This document shows, piece after piece, positions 27,708-36,849 of a stretch of 64,000 nucleotides of DNA; positions within the stretch are counted from its first letter, which is position 1; every line of letters begins with the position of its first letter. The translations under genes and the position numbers were made by a program. Under the pieces are notes generated by a model. The model had not been told where the DNA came from. It ran no database searches and worked only from the letters and a program-made list of their open reading frames with translations. The stretch comes from Dolosigranulum savutiense (GTDB lineage: Bacteria > Bacillota > Bacilli > Lactobacillales > Carnobacteriaceae_A): assembly GCF_039830095.1 (NCBI RefSeq), contig NZ_CP142435.1, forward strand, positions 1,550,001 through 1,614,000, given 5' to 3'.

Positions 27708-28187
27708 ATGAGTTTAGCAGATAAACTAAGAAGCTTTCTGGCTGTGGCTGACGCTGATGAAGAGGAGTATTACGAGGGGGAGTCACGAGAAGACGTGGCT
27801 CCTTCCTTCTTCTCAAGGAAGCAGGCAACAACAGAAAGTCCAGAGGTAGATAGTCGAGAGTCAAAGAATGGAGAATTTAATTTGGCAGGAGAAGATAAGT
27901 ACTCAGGGCGATTTAAGACACGTATTCGAATTATGGAACCCCGTCTGTACTCAGAAGTAAGAGATATTGCGGATGTTATTTTAGCGGATGAGTCAGTTGT
28001 TCTGAATTTTCGCCGGATGGATAAAGACCAAGCAAAGAAAGTCATTGACTTCTTGATGGGAATTACGTATGCGGTACGTGGAGATATTCAGCGAATTGGT
28101 GATGATATCTTCTTATGTACACCAGATGGCATCGAGATCGAAGGTAGCGAATTACAAGCACTCAAAAATAGTGACTTAACTGACTAA
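27708..28187 (+). CDS. sepF: Cell division protein SepF
   Basis: SepF is a membrane-binding partner of FtsZ that bundles filaments and helps anchor the ring. The 159-residue protein begins with the amphipathic membrane helix MSLADKLRSFLAVADADEEEYYE, has a variable middle and then the conserved dimerising core from about residue 75 (MEPRLYSEVRDIADVILADESVVLNFRRMD to FLMGITYAVRGDIQRIGDDIFLCTPDGIEI). GAAGGAG precedes the ATG by the usual distance. Confidence 0.96.
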   Translation: MSLADKLRSFLAVADADEEEYYEGESREDVAPSFFSRKQATTESPEVDSRESKNGEFNLAGEDKYSGRFKTRIRIMEPRLYSEVRDIADVILADESVVLNFRRMDKDQAKKVIDFLMGITYAVRGDIQRIGDDIFLCTPDGIEIEGSELQALKNSDLTD

Positions 28188-28203
28188 AAAGGGGAGATAT
28201 TAG

Positions 28204-28491
28204 ATGATTGCATTACTTCATAATATGCGTATTTTTCTGATTTATGGGGTTCAGATTTATCGCTATGTTTTATTGGCGTATTTTTTATTATCTTGGCTTC
28301 CCGGAGGATATCAATCATCACTCGGTCAGTTCTTAATCCGAGTATGTGAGCCATTTGTCGGACTTTTCCGACCTTATATTCCTAATATTGGAATGATTAG
28401 TTTGGCAGGGATGGTTGCTTTCTTATCATTAAGGTTTGTTGAGATCGGTATTGATGGGATTTTTAGAACGTTAATCCAACTGGTTCGGTGA
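28204..28491 (+). CDS. ylmG: YggT family membrane protein (YlmG)
   Basis: A 95-residue protein of the YggT/YlmG family with two hydrophobic segments (about 8-35 and 60-88) and the conserved LPGGYQSSLGQFLIRVCEPFVGLFRPYIP region between them. The family is involved in division or envelope organisation, but the mechanism is unclear. It sits between sepF and ylmH, as in Bacillus and Streptococcus. Confidence 0.93.
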   Translation: MIALLHNMRIFLIYGVQIYRYVLLAYFLLSWLPGGYQSSLGQFLIRVCEPFVGLFRPYIPNIGMISLAGMVAFLSLRFVEIGIDGIFRTLIQLVR

Positions 28492-28495
28492 TCGA

Positions 28496-29278
28496 ATGGA
28501 TCATCTGTATCAACATTTTAGAGTAGAAGAGCAGTCATTTGTTGATCGAGTATCGGATTGGGTGCATCAAGTAGATTATCAATACGTTCCCTACTTGACT
28601 TCTTTTTTGAATCCACGTGAGCAATTTATTGTTGAGTCAATTGTCGGGCAATCCGATGCGATATCTGTTGCTTTCTTCGGAGGAACTGCTGGTACTGAGC
28701 GGCAACGCGCCCTAATTAAACCGGCCTATATTGATGAGACAGAAGCTCATTATGATATATCTTTGTGTGAGCTTTCATATCCAGAGAAGTTTAGTCAGCT
28801 AAGTCATCGTGATATTTTAGGGGCAATTTTAGGGACAGGTATTGATCGAAAAAAATTAGGTGATATTATACACGAGAATGGTTGTTGGCAACTTTTTGTG
28901 GATGCATCTTTAGTTTCTTTTTTGACATTGCAAGTTACATCGGTGGGACGGACCCCCGTAACATTAACCGAAAAATCATTACGAGAAGCTGTTCCCATTA
29001 CTAAGCAATGGCAGAAAAAGAATATAGTCATTAGTTCACGACGTTTAGATGTTTTCATTGCTGGGGGATTGCGAATTTCTCGTGATCAAGCGAAACAGTT
29101 AATTGTTAGCGGGAAAGTTCAATTAAATTGGACGCCAACTGAACATATCAGTGAACATGTGAATGAGAAAGATATTATTTCAGTGAGAGGATTCGGTCGA
29201 TTGACGTTACTGCACATTGAACACCGTACTCGGAAAGATAAGTTGGCTGTTGAGATAGGAACGTTACTCCAAAAATAG
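28496..29278 (+). CDS. ylmH: S4-domain RNA-binding protein YlmH
   Basis: A 260-residue protein of the YlmH family with a C-terminal S4 RNA-binding domain (about residues 180-240, SSRRLDVFIAGGLRISRDQAKQLI). The N-terminal part is conserved in the family (FLNPREQFIVESIV, DILGAILGTGIDRKKLGDI). Bacillus YlmH is reported to act in ribosome-associated quality control. The ATG lies 4 bases after the ylmG stop with no clear ribosome site, so coupling is likely. Confidence 0.92.
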   Translation: MDHLYQHFRVEEQSFVDRVSDWVHQVDYQYVPYLTSFLNPREQFIVESIVGQSDAISVAFFGGTAGTERQRALIKPAYIDETEAHYDISLCELSYPEKFSQLSHRDILGAILGTGIDRKKLGDIIHENGCWQLFVDASLVSFLTLQVTSVGRTPVTLTEKSLREAVPITKQWQKKNIVISSRRLDVFIAGGLRISRDQAKQLIVSGKVQLNWTPTEHISEHVNEKDIISVRGFGRLTLLHIEHRTRKDKLAVEIGTLLQK

Positions 29279-29299
29279 TTAATGAATCATAAGAATTTC

Positions 29300-29328
29300 T
29301 TGCGCTTTTATCATTTTTTGGATATACT
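29300..29328 (+). promoter_or_regulatory. Candidate promoter for divIVA
   Basis: TTGCGC (29300-29305) and TATACT (29323-29328) are separated by 17 bp, 32 bases before the divIVA start. Confidence 0.65.
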
Positions 29329-29360
29329 TAAAGGCAATTAGTGTAGGAGGTATCATACAC

Positions 29361-30017
29361 ATGAAATCCAACGATATCTTAAACCGCTCATTTAATGTAA
29401 AATTGAGAGGGTTTGACAAAGAAGAAGTAAGGGCCTTCTTAAGTAAGGTAGCTGATGAAGTTTATGAGCTTCAGCAGGAGAAGAAAGAATTGGAACGTAA
29501 GCTGGAATTAGCGAGTGATGAAATTTCTGACTACGAGGGCAAACAAGATGCACTAAATCGCTCCATTGTTGTGGCCCAAGATGCGGCAGACCGCTTAAAG
29601 GAAGAAGCGCACAATGAAGCCAATCATTTGATTGCTCAAGCAGAAGCGGATGCTAAAGCATTGGAACAAGCTGCCGAAAAAAAGGTACAGGCAATGATGA
29701 AAGAAGCCATTGCGAAAGTACATCGGATTCAAGATGAAACGGAAGCACTTCGGCAACAAAGTGTTCAGTTTAACATTGAGCTGAATAAGATGTTAGAAGC
29801 TTACCAAACTGTTCTAGGCGATGATAAATGGAAGAATTTATTGTCAATAGAGACAATTAATCAGATTGAATTGGAAGACACGATAGAAGCAGTTCGACAA
29901 ATGGCTAATGAGGATCAAGTTGTTGAGACGAGTGAAAGCCACAGTGAGATAGAAGATGAAGATGGATTAGGTAATCGTGAAGCGGTTGAATTACCTGATT
30001 TTGATGATGCGGAATAA
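29361..30017 (+). CDS. divIVA: Cell division initiation protein DivIVA
   Basis: DivIVA is a coiled-coil protein that senses curved membrane at poles and septa and recruits division and wall enzymes. The 218-residue protein starts with the membrane-binding domain (DILNRSFNVKLRGFDKEEVRAFLSKVADE), followed by long coiled coils to about residue 150 and an acidic, probably disordered tail. AGGAGGT precedes the ATG. It is the last gene of the division cluster and is followed directly by the ileS T-box leader. Confidence 0.96.
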   Translation: MKSNDILNRSFNVKLRGFDKEEVRAFLSKVADEVYELQQEKKELERKLELASDEISDYEGKQDALNRSIVVAQDAADRLKEEAHNEANHLIAQAEADAKALEQAAEKKVQAMMKEAIAKVHRIQDETEALRQQSVQFNIELNKMLEAYQTVLGDDKWKNLLSIETINQIELEDTIEAVRQMANEDQVVETSESHSEIEDEDGLGNREAVELPDFDDAE

Positions 30018-30034
30018 ATAAAAATAAAGCCGGA

Positions 30035-30277
30035 ACAAGTCGTTTTAATGTAGCTTACCGAACAGAGAGTTGACAGTTGCTGAGAAGTCAATCCTAAGCA
30101 AGTTAGAATCGATATCATCCGACAGATTTGATGGTGAATGAAGTAGTCGTCAACGTTTCTCAGCGTTAATGAGTCGAGGGGATAATTGCTCAATATCTCA
30201 GCTTGAGACATGAACAAATTATGCTAAAAAAAGGTGGTACCACGATGCTTCGTCCTTTATGGATGAGGCTTTTTTTA
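30035..30277 (+). promoter_or_regulatory. T-box riboswitch of ileS
   Basis: The leader has the T-box sequence AGGTGGTACCACG (30232-30244), which pairs with the CCA end of uncharged tRNA, and Stem I features (CAGAGAG, GTTGCTGAGA with flanking TTGAC/GTCAA pairing). The probable specifier is ATC at 30114-30116, followed by A, which would read tRNA-Ile. Uncharged tRNA-Ile is expected to favour antitermination and ileS expression. The 5' limit is approximate. Confidence 0.92.
30247..30277 (+). terminator. Regulated terminator of the ileS T-box
   Basis: GCTTCGTCC (30247-30255) pairs with GGATGAGGC (30261-30269) with two G-T pairs and ends in eight T residues. The T-box sequence just upstream supplies the competing antiterminator. 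Confidence 0.88.
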
Positions 30278-30301
30278 TTATAAAATTACAGGAGTGATTG
30301 T

Positions 30302-33082
30302 ATGAAGATCAAGGATACGTTAAATTTATTAAAAACAGATTTTTCGATGCGAGCGAATTTATCTGAAAAAGAACCCAAAATGCAAAAAGATTGGGATGAC
30401 AAACAGTTATATGAAAAAATGTTGGAGCGAAATCAAGATAATACGCCATTTATTTTACATGACGGTCCTCCATATGCGAATGGAAATATTCACATTGGAC
30501 ATGCATTAAACAAAATTTCGAAAGATATTATTGTGCGTTACAAAAATATGGCGGGATTCTATACACCATACATCCCAGGGTGGGATACACATGGGCTACC
30601 GATTGAAACAGCACTGACCAAATCTGGTGTTGACCGTAAGTCAATGTCTGTTGCTGAATTCCGTAAACTCTGTGAAGAATATGCTTGGAAACAAATTGAA
30701 CAGCAACGTAAAGACTTCAAGCGACTCGGTGTACAAGGAGAATGGGATAATCCTTATGTTACCCTTACACCGGATTATGAAGCAGCTCAAATTCGTGTCT
30801 TCGGTGAAATGGCGAAAAAAGGATATATTTACCGTGGATTGAAGCCAATTTATTGGTCGCCGTCTAGTGAATCGGCTTTAGCTGAAGCAGAGATTGAATA
30901 CCAAGATGTCCGTGGTCCCAGCATTTACGTTGCTTTCGATGTGAAAGATGGTGGCGATGTACTGGAAGATGACACACAATTTGTGATTTGGACGACGACA
31001 CCTTGGACAATTCCATCTAATGTGGCGATTACTGTTCGTGGCGATGGCGATTACTCAGTTTATGAAGCAGATGGTCAACGATATGTCTTAGCTGATCGCT
31101 TGGCTGAAGAAGTAGCGGAAAAAATTGGTTGGCAAGATATTAAGTTAATTAAATCATTCAAAGGAGCTGAGTTGGAGGGCTTAGTCGCGCATCACCCCTA
31201 CTTGGACCGTGATTCTCACTTGATTTTAGGTGATCACGTTACATTCGACGCCGGAACAGGACTTGTTCACACCGCACCAGGTCACGGGGATGATGACTTC
31301 ATAGTCGGCCAGAAATATAATTTACCCGTTATTTCACCGATTGATTCACAAGGTTACTTTACTGATGAAATTCCTGAATTTGAAGGAATGTTCTATGATG
31401 ATGCCAATATTAAATCAACGGATCTATTAAAAGAACAGAATAAATTGCTTCACTTAGAGTTCTTTACCCACAGTTATCCACATGACTGGCGGACGAAAAA
31501 ACCGGTTATTTTCCGAGCGACACCACAATGGTTTGCTTCTATTGACAAATTCCGTGATGATATCCTAAAAGCTGTCGAAGAAACAGACTGGGTTCAGCCA
31601 TGGGGTCAGAAGCGTATCCACAATATGGTGGCTAACCGAGGTGACTGGGTTATTTCACGTCAGCGTGCTTGGGGTGTGCCGTTGCCAATTTTCTATGGTG
31701 AAAATGATGAACCAATTTTAGATGGAGAAATTTTTGATCATATTGAACAACTTTTTGCTGAGCACGGATCAAATGTCTGGTTCGAACGCGAGGCAAAAGA
31801 TCTCTTACCGGATGGATATACCCACCCAAGTAGTCCAAATGGTGAGTTCCGAAAAGAAACAGATATTATGGATGTTTGGTTCGATTCAGGTTCCTCACAT
31901 GAAGCAGTCTTAAAAGGACGCGACAACTTAAGCTACCCATCTGACTTATACTTAGAAGGTTCTGACCAATACCGTGGTTGGTTCAACTCCAGTATTACCA
32001 CTGGAGTAGCGGTAAATGGACAATCCCCTTATAAAGCTTGTCTCTCACAAGGATTTGTGCTCGATGGGGATGGTCGTAAGATGAGTAAATCAGTTGGTAA
32101 TGTCATTGATCCAAATGATGTAGCCGATGATCTGGGAGCTGACTTGATTCGTCTTTGGGCTGCGAGTGTTGATACAAGTGCCGATGTCCGAGTTAGTGAG
32201 GAAATTTTAGGACAAGTAGCAGAAGTTTACCGTAAGATTCGAAACACAATTCGCTTCTTAATCCAAAATACGGAAGATTTCAATTATGCAACGGATGCCA
32301 TTGCGTATGATAACTTACGTGGTTTTGACCAATATATCTTGAGTCAATTAAATACGATGGTGAAAGATGCCTTAGCTGCATATGATCATTACAACTTCTC
32401 AGAGATTTACAAGGAAATTAATCAGTTCTGTACAGTTGTTATGTCGAACTTCTACATGAATGTATCTAAAGATGTGCTCTACATCGATGCTCCGGATGCT
32501 TATGAACGTCGCGCGATGCAAACTGTTTTCTATGAAGTTGTCTTGAAGTTAGCTAAGTTACTGACACCAATCATTCCTCACACTGCGGAAGAAATTTGGT
32601 CCTACTTGGATGAGGAAGAAGAATTTGCCCAACTATCTAACTTGCCGGATGTGGAAGAATTAGCTGGTTCTGCTGAACTTGTGGCAAAATGGGATAAATT
32701 CATGACGATTCGTGATTATGTCTTGAAAGCTAATGAAGTTGCTCGAGAAAAGAAAGTCATTGGAAAAGACTTCGAAGCTAAAACGACACTTTATGTTGAT
32801 GCAGAGAATAAAGCATTACTGGAATCACTAGATGCTGACTTACGCTTAATTCTGATTACATCAGAATTAACGATTAAATCGCTTGTAGATAAGCCAACTG
32901 ATGATGATCAGGTGATCGATTTTGATGGTGTTTCTGTAAAAGTAGAGCGCATGTCAGGTGAAGTCTGTACGCGTTGCCGAATTACTTCTGGAGATGTTGT
33001 TGCATTACCAAATGGCGAAGATGTATTGTGCCCGCGTTGCCATGCGATTTGTGAAGAACATTATCCTGAAGTATTAAGTTAA
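30302..33082 (+). CDS. ileS: Isoleucyl-tRNA synthetase
   Basis: IleRS charges tRNA-Ile with isoleucine. The 926-residue class I synthetase has the HIGH motif at 64-67, the CP1 editing domain, the KMSKS motif in [11 protein letters not shown] near residue 595, an anticodon-binding region and the C-terminal zinc finger with CTRCR and CPRCH pairs. Its length and this zinc finger fit the typical bacterial form. Expression is controlled by the T-box leader upstream. A terminator follows 25 bases after the stop. Confidence 0.98.
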   Translation: MKIKDTLNLLKTDFSMRANLSEKEPKMQKDWDDKQLYEKMLERNQDNTPFILHDGPPYANGNIHIGHALNKISKDIIVRYKNMAGFYTPYIPGWDTHGLPIETALTKSGVDRKSMSVAEFRKLCEEYAWKQIEQQRKDFKRLGVQGEWDNPYVTLTPDYEAAQIRVFGEMAKKGYIYRGLKPIYWSPSSESALAEAEIEYQDVRGPSIYVAFDVKDGGDVLEDDTQFVIWTTTPWTIPSNVAITVRGDGDYSVYEADGQRYVLADRLAEEVAEKIGWQDIKLIKSFKGAELEGLVAHHPYLDRDSHLILGDHVTFDAGTGLVHTAPGHGDDDFIVGQKYNLPVISPIDSQGYFTDEIPEFEGMFYDDANIKSTDLLKEQNKLLHLEFFTHSYPHDWRTKKPVIFRATPQWFASIDKFRDDILKAVEETDWVQPWGQKRIHNMVANRGDWVISRQRAWGVPLPIFYGENDEPILDGEIFDHIEQLFAEHGSNVWFEREAKDLLPDGYTHPSSPNGEFRKETDIMDVWFDSGSSHEAVLKGRDNLSYPSDLYLEGSDQYRGWFNSSITTGVAVNGQSPYKACLSQGFVLDGDGRKMSKSVGNVIDPNDVADDLGADLIRLWAASVDTSADVRVSEEILGQVAEVYRKIRNTIRFLIQNTEDFNYATDAIAYDNLRGFDQYILSQLNTMVKDALAAYDHYNFSEIYKEINQFCTVVMSNFYMNVSKDVLYIDAPDAYERRAMQTVFYEVVLKLAKLLTPIIPHTAEEIWSYLDEEEEFAQLSNLPDVEELAGSAELVAKWDKFMTIRDYVLKANEVAREKKVIGKDFEAKTTLYVDAENKALLESLDADLRLILITSELTIKSLVDKPTDDDQVIDFDGVSVKVERMSGEVCTRCRITSGDVVALPNGEDVLCPRCHAICEEHYPEVLS

Positions 33083-33107
33083 CAAAAGAACTCAAATAAT
33101 AAACTGA

Positions 33108-33149
33108 CAAACAAGCTCCCTGCCTCAATAGGAAGCTTGTTTGCTTTTT
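33108..33149 (+). terminator. Rho-independent terminator after ileS
   Basis: CAAACAAGCTCCC (33108-33120) pairs with GGAAGCTTGTTTG (33131-33143) with one mismatch, then CTTTTTC. Confidence 0.85.
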
Positions 33150-33181
33150 CGAAAGTTGTTAGCAAATGTGAGCGTTAGGAC

Positions 33182-33210
33182 TTGCGTTTTAATTCAATCT
33201 ATCATATAAT
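33182..33210 (+). promoter_or_regulatory. rpsB promoter
   Basis: TTGCGT (33182-33187) and a perfect TATAAT (33205-33210) are separated by 17 bp. The transcript would begin near 33217, giving a leader of about 120 bases. Confidence 0.85.
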
Positions 33211-33216
33211 AGTGGA

Positions 33217-33335
33217 TGGCGATAAGTCGCTGTATTTCACACTTTAGTGGATAGATGAGATGGTGCTTTCTTTTAGGAAGTATCTGGTCTAGCCGAAGCT
33301 AGAGGACGAATAAAACCAAACAGGAGGAATATTTT
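33217..33335 (+). promoter_or_regulatory. Structured rpsB leader, candidate S2 autoregulatory RNA
   Basis: The leader contains a hairpin TCTAGC-CGAA-GCTAGA (33288-33303) and an upstream stem pairing AGAT..GCTTTC with GGAAGTATCT around TTTTA (about 33258-33285). Ribosomal-protein leaders of this kind often bind the encoded protein. That function is inferred; I do not recognise a specific RNA family. Confidence 0.5.
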
Positions 33336-34091
33336 ATGTCAGTCGTATCAATGAAACAATTATTAGAATCAGGTGTTCACTTTGGACACCAAACAAGACG
33401 TTGGAATCCGAAAATGGAACAATACATTTTCACAGAAAGAAATGGTATTTACATTATCGATTTACAACAAACGGTCCGTTTAATCGATGAAGCATATAAC
33501 TTCATTCGTGACATTGCAGCTAACGGTGGAAATGTCCTATTCGTTGGAACTAAAAAACAAGCACAGGACTCTATTAAAGAAGAGAGTGAACGTGCTGGAA
33601 TCTACTATGTAAACCATCGTTGGTTAGGTGGAACCTTAACAAACTGGCAAACAATTTCTAAACGAATTGATCGCTTGAAAGAATTAGAAGCAATGGAAGA
33701 AGACGGAACTTTTGAAGTTCTTCCGAAAAAAGAAGTTGGTCTTTTAATTAAAGAACGTCAAAAGCTTGAACAAAACTTAGGTGGTATTAAAGATATGCCA
33801 GGTGTACCTGATGTTCTCTTTGTTGTGGACCCGCGTAAAGAAGAAATCGCTGTTAAAGAAGCACGTAAATTAAATATCCCAGTAGTAGCAATGGTTGACA
33901 CTAACTGTGATCCAGAAGAAGTTGACGTCATCATTCCATCTAACGATGATGCGATTCGTGCCGTTAAATTAATTACAAAAACATTAGCTGATGCCTATGT
34001 TGAAGGAAACCAAGGCGAAGAGTCATTCGAAGAACAAACAAATGATTCAATTGAAGAAATGGTTGATGCTGTTGAAGGAGATAACGAATAA
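33336..34091 (+). CDS. rpsB: 30S ribosomal protein S2
   Basis: S2 is a late-assembling 30S protein that bridges head and body. The 251-residue protein shows the N-terminal [22 protein letters not shown], the [11 protein letters not shown] segment, [11 protein letters not shown] and the [27 protein letters not shown] motif, with an acidic C-terminal tail. An AGGAGGAAT site precedes the ATG. It is followed by tsf after 55 bp, the standard pair. Confidence 0.98.
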   Translation: MSVVSMKQLLESGVHFGHQTRRWNPKMEQYIFTERNGIYIIDLQQTVRLIDEAYNFIRDIAANGGNVLFVGTKKQAQDSIKEESERAGIYYVNHRWLGGTLTNWQTISKRIDRLKELEAMEEDGTFEVLPKKEVGLLIKERQKLEQNLGGIKDMPGVPDVLFVVDPRKEEIAVKEARKLNIPVVAMVDTNCDPEEVDVIIPSNDDAIRAVKLITKTLADAYVEGNQGEESFEEQTNDSIEEMVDAVEGDNE

Positions 34092-34146
34092 TCCATAAAT
34101 AGCAACGATTGGTTGATGAAAGAATAATTAATTAGGAGGAACTAAA

Positions 34147-35022
34147 TTGAGTATTAAAGCTTCACAAGTAAAAGAATTGCGAGACAAAATTGGTGTCGGT
34201 ATGATGGATGCAAAAAAAGCCTTAGTTGAAACAGACGGTGATATGGATGCAGCTATCGATTACCTACGTGAAAAAGGTATGGCAAAAGCTGCGAAAAAAT
34301 CTGATCGTATTGCTGCTGAAGGACTAACAACCGTTAAAGTTGACGGTAATACAGCGGTTATTTTAGAAGTTAATGCTGAAACAGATTTTGTTGCTAAAAA
34401 TGATAAATTCTTGGCATTAGTAGACAAGCTTGCAAATGCTATCTTGAAAGCTAAACCATCAACACAAGAAGAAGCAATGAAAGTTGATGTTGACGGTAAG
34501 ACAATTGAAGAAACTATCCTAGAAGCGACAACAACAATTGGTGAAAAAATTACGTTCCGTCGTTTTGAAGTTATCGAAAAAGAAGACGATCAAGTCTTTG
34601 GTGACTACGAGCACATGGGTGGAAATATTACGGTATTAACTGTAGTAGATGGTGGTAATGTTGATGCGGCACGTAACGTTGCAATGCACGTTGCAGCCTT
34701 AAATCCACAATTTACAACTCGTGACGATGTTCCACAAGACAAGCGCGACAGTGAGCTTGAAATCTTAAAAGAACAAGCTAAAAACGAAGGTAAACCTGAG
34801 CATATTGTTGAAAAAATGGTTGAAGGTCGTTTGAACAAATGGTTATCTGAAATTTCCTTGACAGACCAACCATACGTAAAAGATCAAGACCAAACTGTAG
34901 AAGAGTACCTTGCAACACAAGATGGTAAAATCAAAACATTCTACCGTTACGAAGTGGGCGAAGGTATCGAGAAAAAAGAAGAAGACTTCGCAGCAGAAGT
35001 TCAAAGCCAAATTAAAAAATAA
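34147..35022 (+). CDS. tsf: Elongation factor Ts
   Basis: EF-Ts releases GDP from EF-Tu so that it can reload with GTP and aminoacyl-tRNA. The 291-residue protein begins with the UBA-like domain (VKELRDKIGVGMMDAKKALVETDGD), has the EF-Tu contact motif TDFVAKND near residue 80 and the later dimerisation-type domain. The start is a TTG at 34147 behind AGGAGGA; no nearby ATG fits. A terminator follows, and pyrH and frr, often next in Firmicutes, are not here. Confidence 0.97.
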   Translation: MSIKASQVKELRDKIGVGMMDAKKALVETDGDMDAAIDYLREKGMAKAAKKSDRIAAEGLTTVKVDGNTAVILEVNAETDFVAKNDKFLALVDKLANAILKAKPSTQEEAMKVDVDGKTIEETILEATTTIGEKITFRRFEVIEKEDDQVFGDYEHMGGNITVLTVVDGGNVDAARNVAMHVAALNPQFTTRDDVPQDKRDSELEILKEQAKNEGKPEHIVEKMVEGRLNKWLSEISLTDQPYVKDQDQTVEEYLATQDGKIKTFYRYEVGEGIEKKEEDFAAEVQSQIKK

Positions 35023-35041
35023 AATCATAACGATGACAGAA

Positions 35042-35073
35042 AACAACTCTGCACAAATAGCAGGGTTGTTTTT
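35042..35073 (+). terminator. Rho-independent terminator after tsf
   Basis: AACAACTCTGC (35042-35052) pairs with GCAGGGTTGTT (35060-35070) with one G-T pair, followed by a T-run. Confidence 0.85.
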
Positions 35074-35157
35074 GAATTTTCAACATTTCGTGTTGGTCAT
35101 TACTAATATTTTTAGTGATTTAAACGATAAAGTAACTATTCCTATTTTTATTGTTCA

Positions 35158-35186
35158 TTGACAAACAAATGATCATTTGTTAATAT
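35158..35186 (+). promoter_or_regulatory. Promoter of the flavoprotein gene with an operator-like palindrome in its spacer
   Basis: A perfect TTGACA (35158-35163) and TAATAT (35181-35186) have a 17-bp spacer. The 18-bp perfect palindrome AACAAATGATCATTTGTT (35164-35181) fills the whole spacer and touches the -10. Its form suits a dimeric repressor such as a TetR-family protein; no candidate regulator gene is adjacent. The sequence does not match Rex, Fur or CtsR sites. Confidence 0.75.
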
Positions 35187-35223
35187 TATATGTGTAAAAA
35201 ATCACATAAAAAGTAGGAGTTTT

Positions 35224-36759
35224 ATGAACATGAAAAAATCAATTATAACAACATTAGCTAGTGTGACTCTTTTATTAGGTGCTTGCAGCGGGGAAGTGGA
35301 TCAGACTAAGGAGGAAACTGAATTAATTCCGGAAGAATCACAGGATGAAACAGCGTCAGAAATACCTGAAACAGATTCCAATTCTGGTGCATCTGAGGAA
35401 ATATATGCGACTGACCCTGATGAAGTACAGGATTCATACGATGTAGTAGTGGTTGGGTCTGGTGGAGCTGGATTAGCGGCAGCTATTTCAGCTCATGATG
35501 CTGGTGCTAGTGTAGCGGTATTCGAGAAAATGCCGGTTGCTGGTGGGAATACAAATGGAGCCAGTGCGGGGATGAATGCGTCCGAGACCATCTTCCAAGA
35601 AGCTGAAGGGATTGAAGATTCAAAAGAAAAATTCTTTGAGGAATCACTTGAAGGTGGAAAAGGAACCAATGATCAAGCATTACTGCGCTATTTAACAGAC
35701 AATGCAGCAGATGCCATTGAATGGTTAGACAGTTTAGGGATTCCATTAAATAATTTAACAACGACAGGTGGCATGAGTGTTCCACGTGCTCACCGACCGG
35801 AAGATGGATCACCTGTTGGAGAATACTTGGTAGATGGCTTAATTGAAAACTTGAGTGAGCGTGATATTCCATTATTCCTCAATTCAGAAGTAAATGGTTT
35901 AATGCAAGAAGATGGAGGAGTGACAGGGATTGAGGTTACAGTTGGTCAAACGAATCAAACAACTATCCAGGCGAACTCAACCATTATAACAACGGGTGGA
36001 TTCGGCGCAAGTTCAGACATGTTACAAGAGTTCGAGCCTGATGCAGCTGATTCGGTCACAACGAATCATGAAGGAGCAACCGGGGATGGGATTAAGATGG
36101 CTCAAGAAGTTGGTGCTGATGTAGTTGATATGGAACACGTTCAAGTACATCCCACTGTGGATCAAACAGAGGGCTTTTTAATTACCGAAGCTGTTCGTGG
36201 AGAAGGTGCTATTTTAGTTAATCAGAAAGGCGAGCGCTTCTTTAATGAATTAGATACAAGAGATGCCGTATCTGAAGCTATTCAGTCGTTAGATGAAGGT
36301 TATTCGTATTTGATTGTTGATCAAGCATTGCGTGAACGCGTGCCAGCTATTGATTTTTATGAATCACAAGGATTAGTTCAGAAGGGAGCAACCTTAGCTG
36401 AATTAGCTGAAGAAATTGATGTAGAGGCTGAAACGTTGGAAGCAACCGTTGCAACTTGGAATGAACAGGTTCAAGCCGGAGAAGATCCTGATTTTGGACG
36501 TGAGACAGGGATGGAGCACCAACTGTCTGAAGCCCCGTATTATGCGATTAAAATAGCACCAGGCGTACACCACACGATGGGTGGATTGCGTATTAATACT
36601 GAAACAGCTGTATTAGATAAAGCGGGAGAAGCTATTCCAGGCTTATACGCAGCGGGAGAAGTAACAGGAGGAATTCACGGTCAGAATCGTATCGGAGGAA
36701 ATGCAGTAGCTGACATTATTGTCTTCGGCCGTCATGCTGGTGAAGAAGCAGCGAAATAG
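35224..36759 (+). CDS. Surface lipoprotein flavoprotein, fumarate-reductase-like
   Basis: A 511-residue FAD protein of the flavocytochrome c / fumarate reductase family, probably anchored outside the cell by lipid. A signal peptide ends in the lipobox LGAC with Cys21. An acidic linker (22-70) leads to the FAD fold (VVVVGSGGAGLAAA, 74-87). Residues aligned by spacing with Shewanella Fcc3 catalytic residues are all present: His309, Thr321, Glu322, Arg325, Arg346, His449 and Arg489, so fumarate or a similar enoate is the likely substrate. There is no heme or FMN-binding domain, so the electron source is unknown. The start may be ATG 35224 or 35230. The gene stands alone between terminators. Confidence 0.85.
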   Translation: MNMKKSIITTLASVTLLLGACSGEVDQTKEETELIPEESQDETASEIPETDSNSGASEEIYATDPDEVQDSYDVVVVGSGGAGLAAAISAHDAGASVAVFEKMPVAGGNTNGASAGMNASETIFQEAEGIEDSKEKFFEESLEGGKGTNDQALLRYLTDNAADAIEWLDSLGIPLNNLTTTGGMSVPRAHRPEDGSPVGEYLVDGLIENLSERDIPLFLNSEVNGLMQEDGGVTGIEVTVGQTNQTTIQANSTIITTGGFGASSDMLQEFEPDAADSVTTNHEGATGDGIKMAQEVGADVVDMEHVQVHPTVDQTEGFLITEAVRGEGAILVNQKGERFFNELDTRDAVSEAIQSLDEGYSYLIVDQALRERVPAIDFYESQGLVQKGATLAELAEEIDVEAETLEATVATWNEQVQAGEDPDFGRETGMEHQLSEAPYYAIKIAPGVHHTMGGLRINTETAVLDKAGEAIPGLYAAGEVTGGIHGQNRIGGNAVADIIVFGRHAGEEAAK

Positions 36760-36777
36760 GATAAAGTAAATATATTT

Positions 36778-36822
36778 AAACCCCGTAAAATTATTGATTT
36801 TCAATAATTTTACGGGGTTTTA
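36778..36822. terminator. Strong bidirectional terminator between the flavoprotein and Cof phosphatase genes
   Basis: A 20-bp perfect stem (36778-36797 with 36801-36820) has a 3-base loop, with an A-run on the left and a T-run on the right. It serves both converging genes. Confidence 0.95.
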
Positions 36823-36849
36823 TATGGTTTATTTAATAGAGCGCACTAT

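Noticed and set aside
29915-30217. - strand frame over the divIVA end and ileS leader
   Set aside because: It covers a T-box RNA on the opposite strand and shows no motifs.
34910-35161. + strand frame overlapping the end of tsf
   Set aside because: It is out of frame with tsf and runs through the terminator; no ribosome site.
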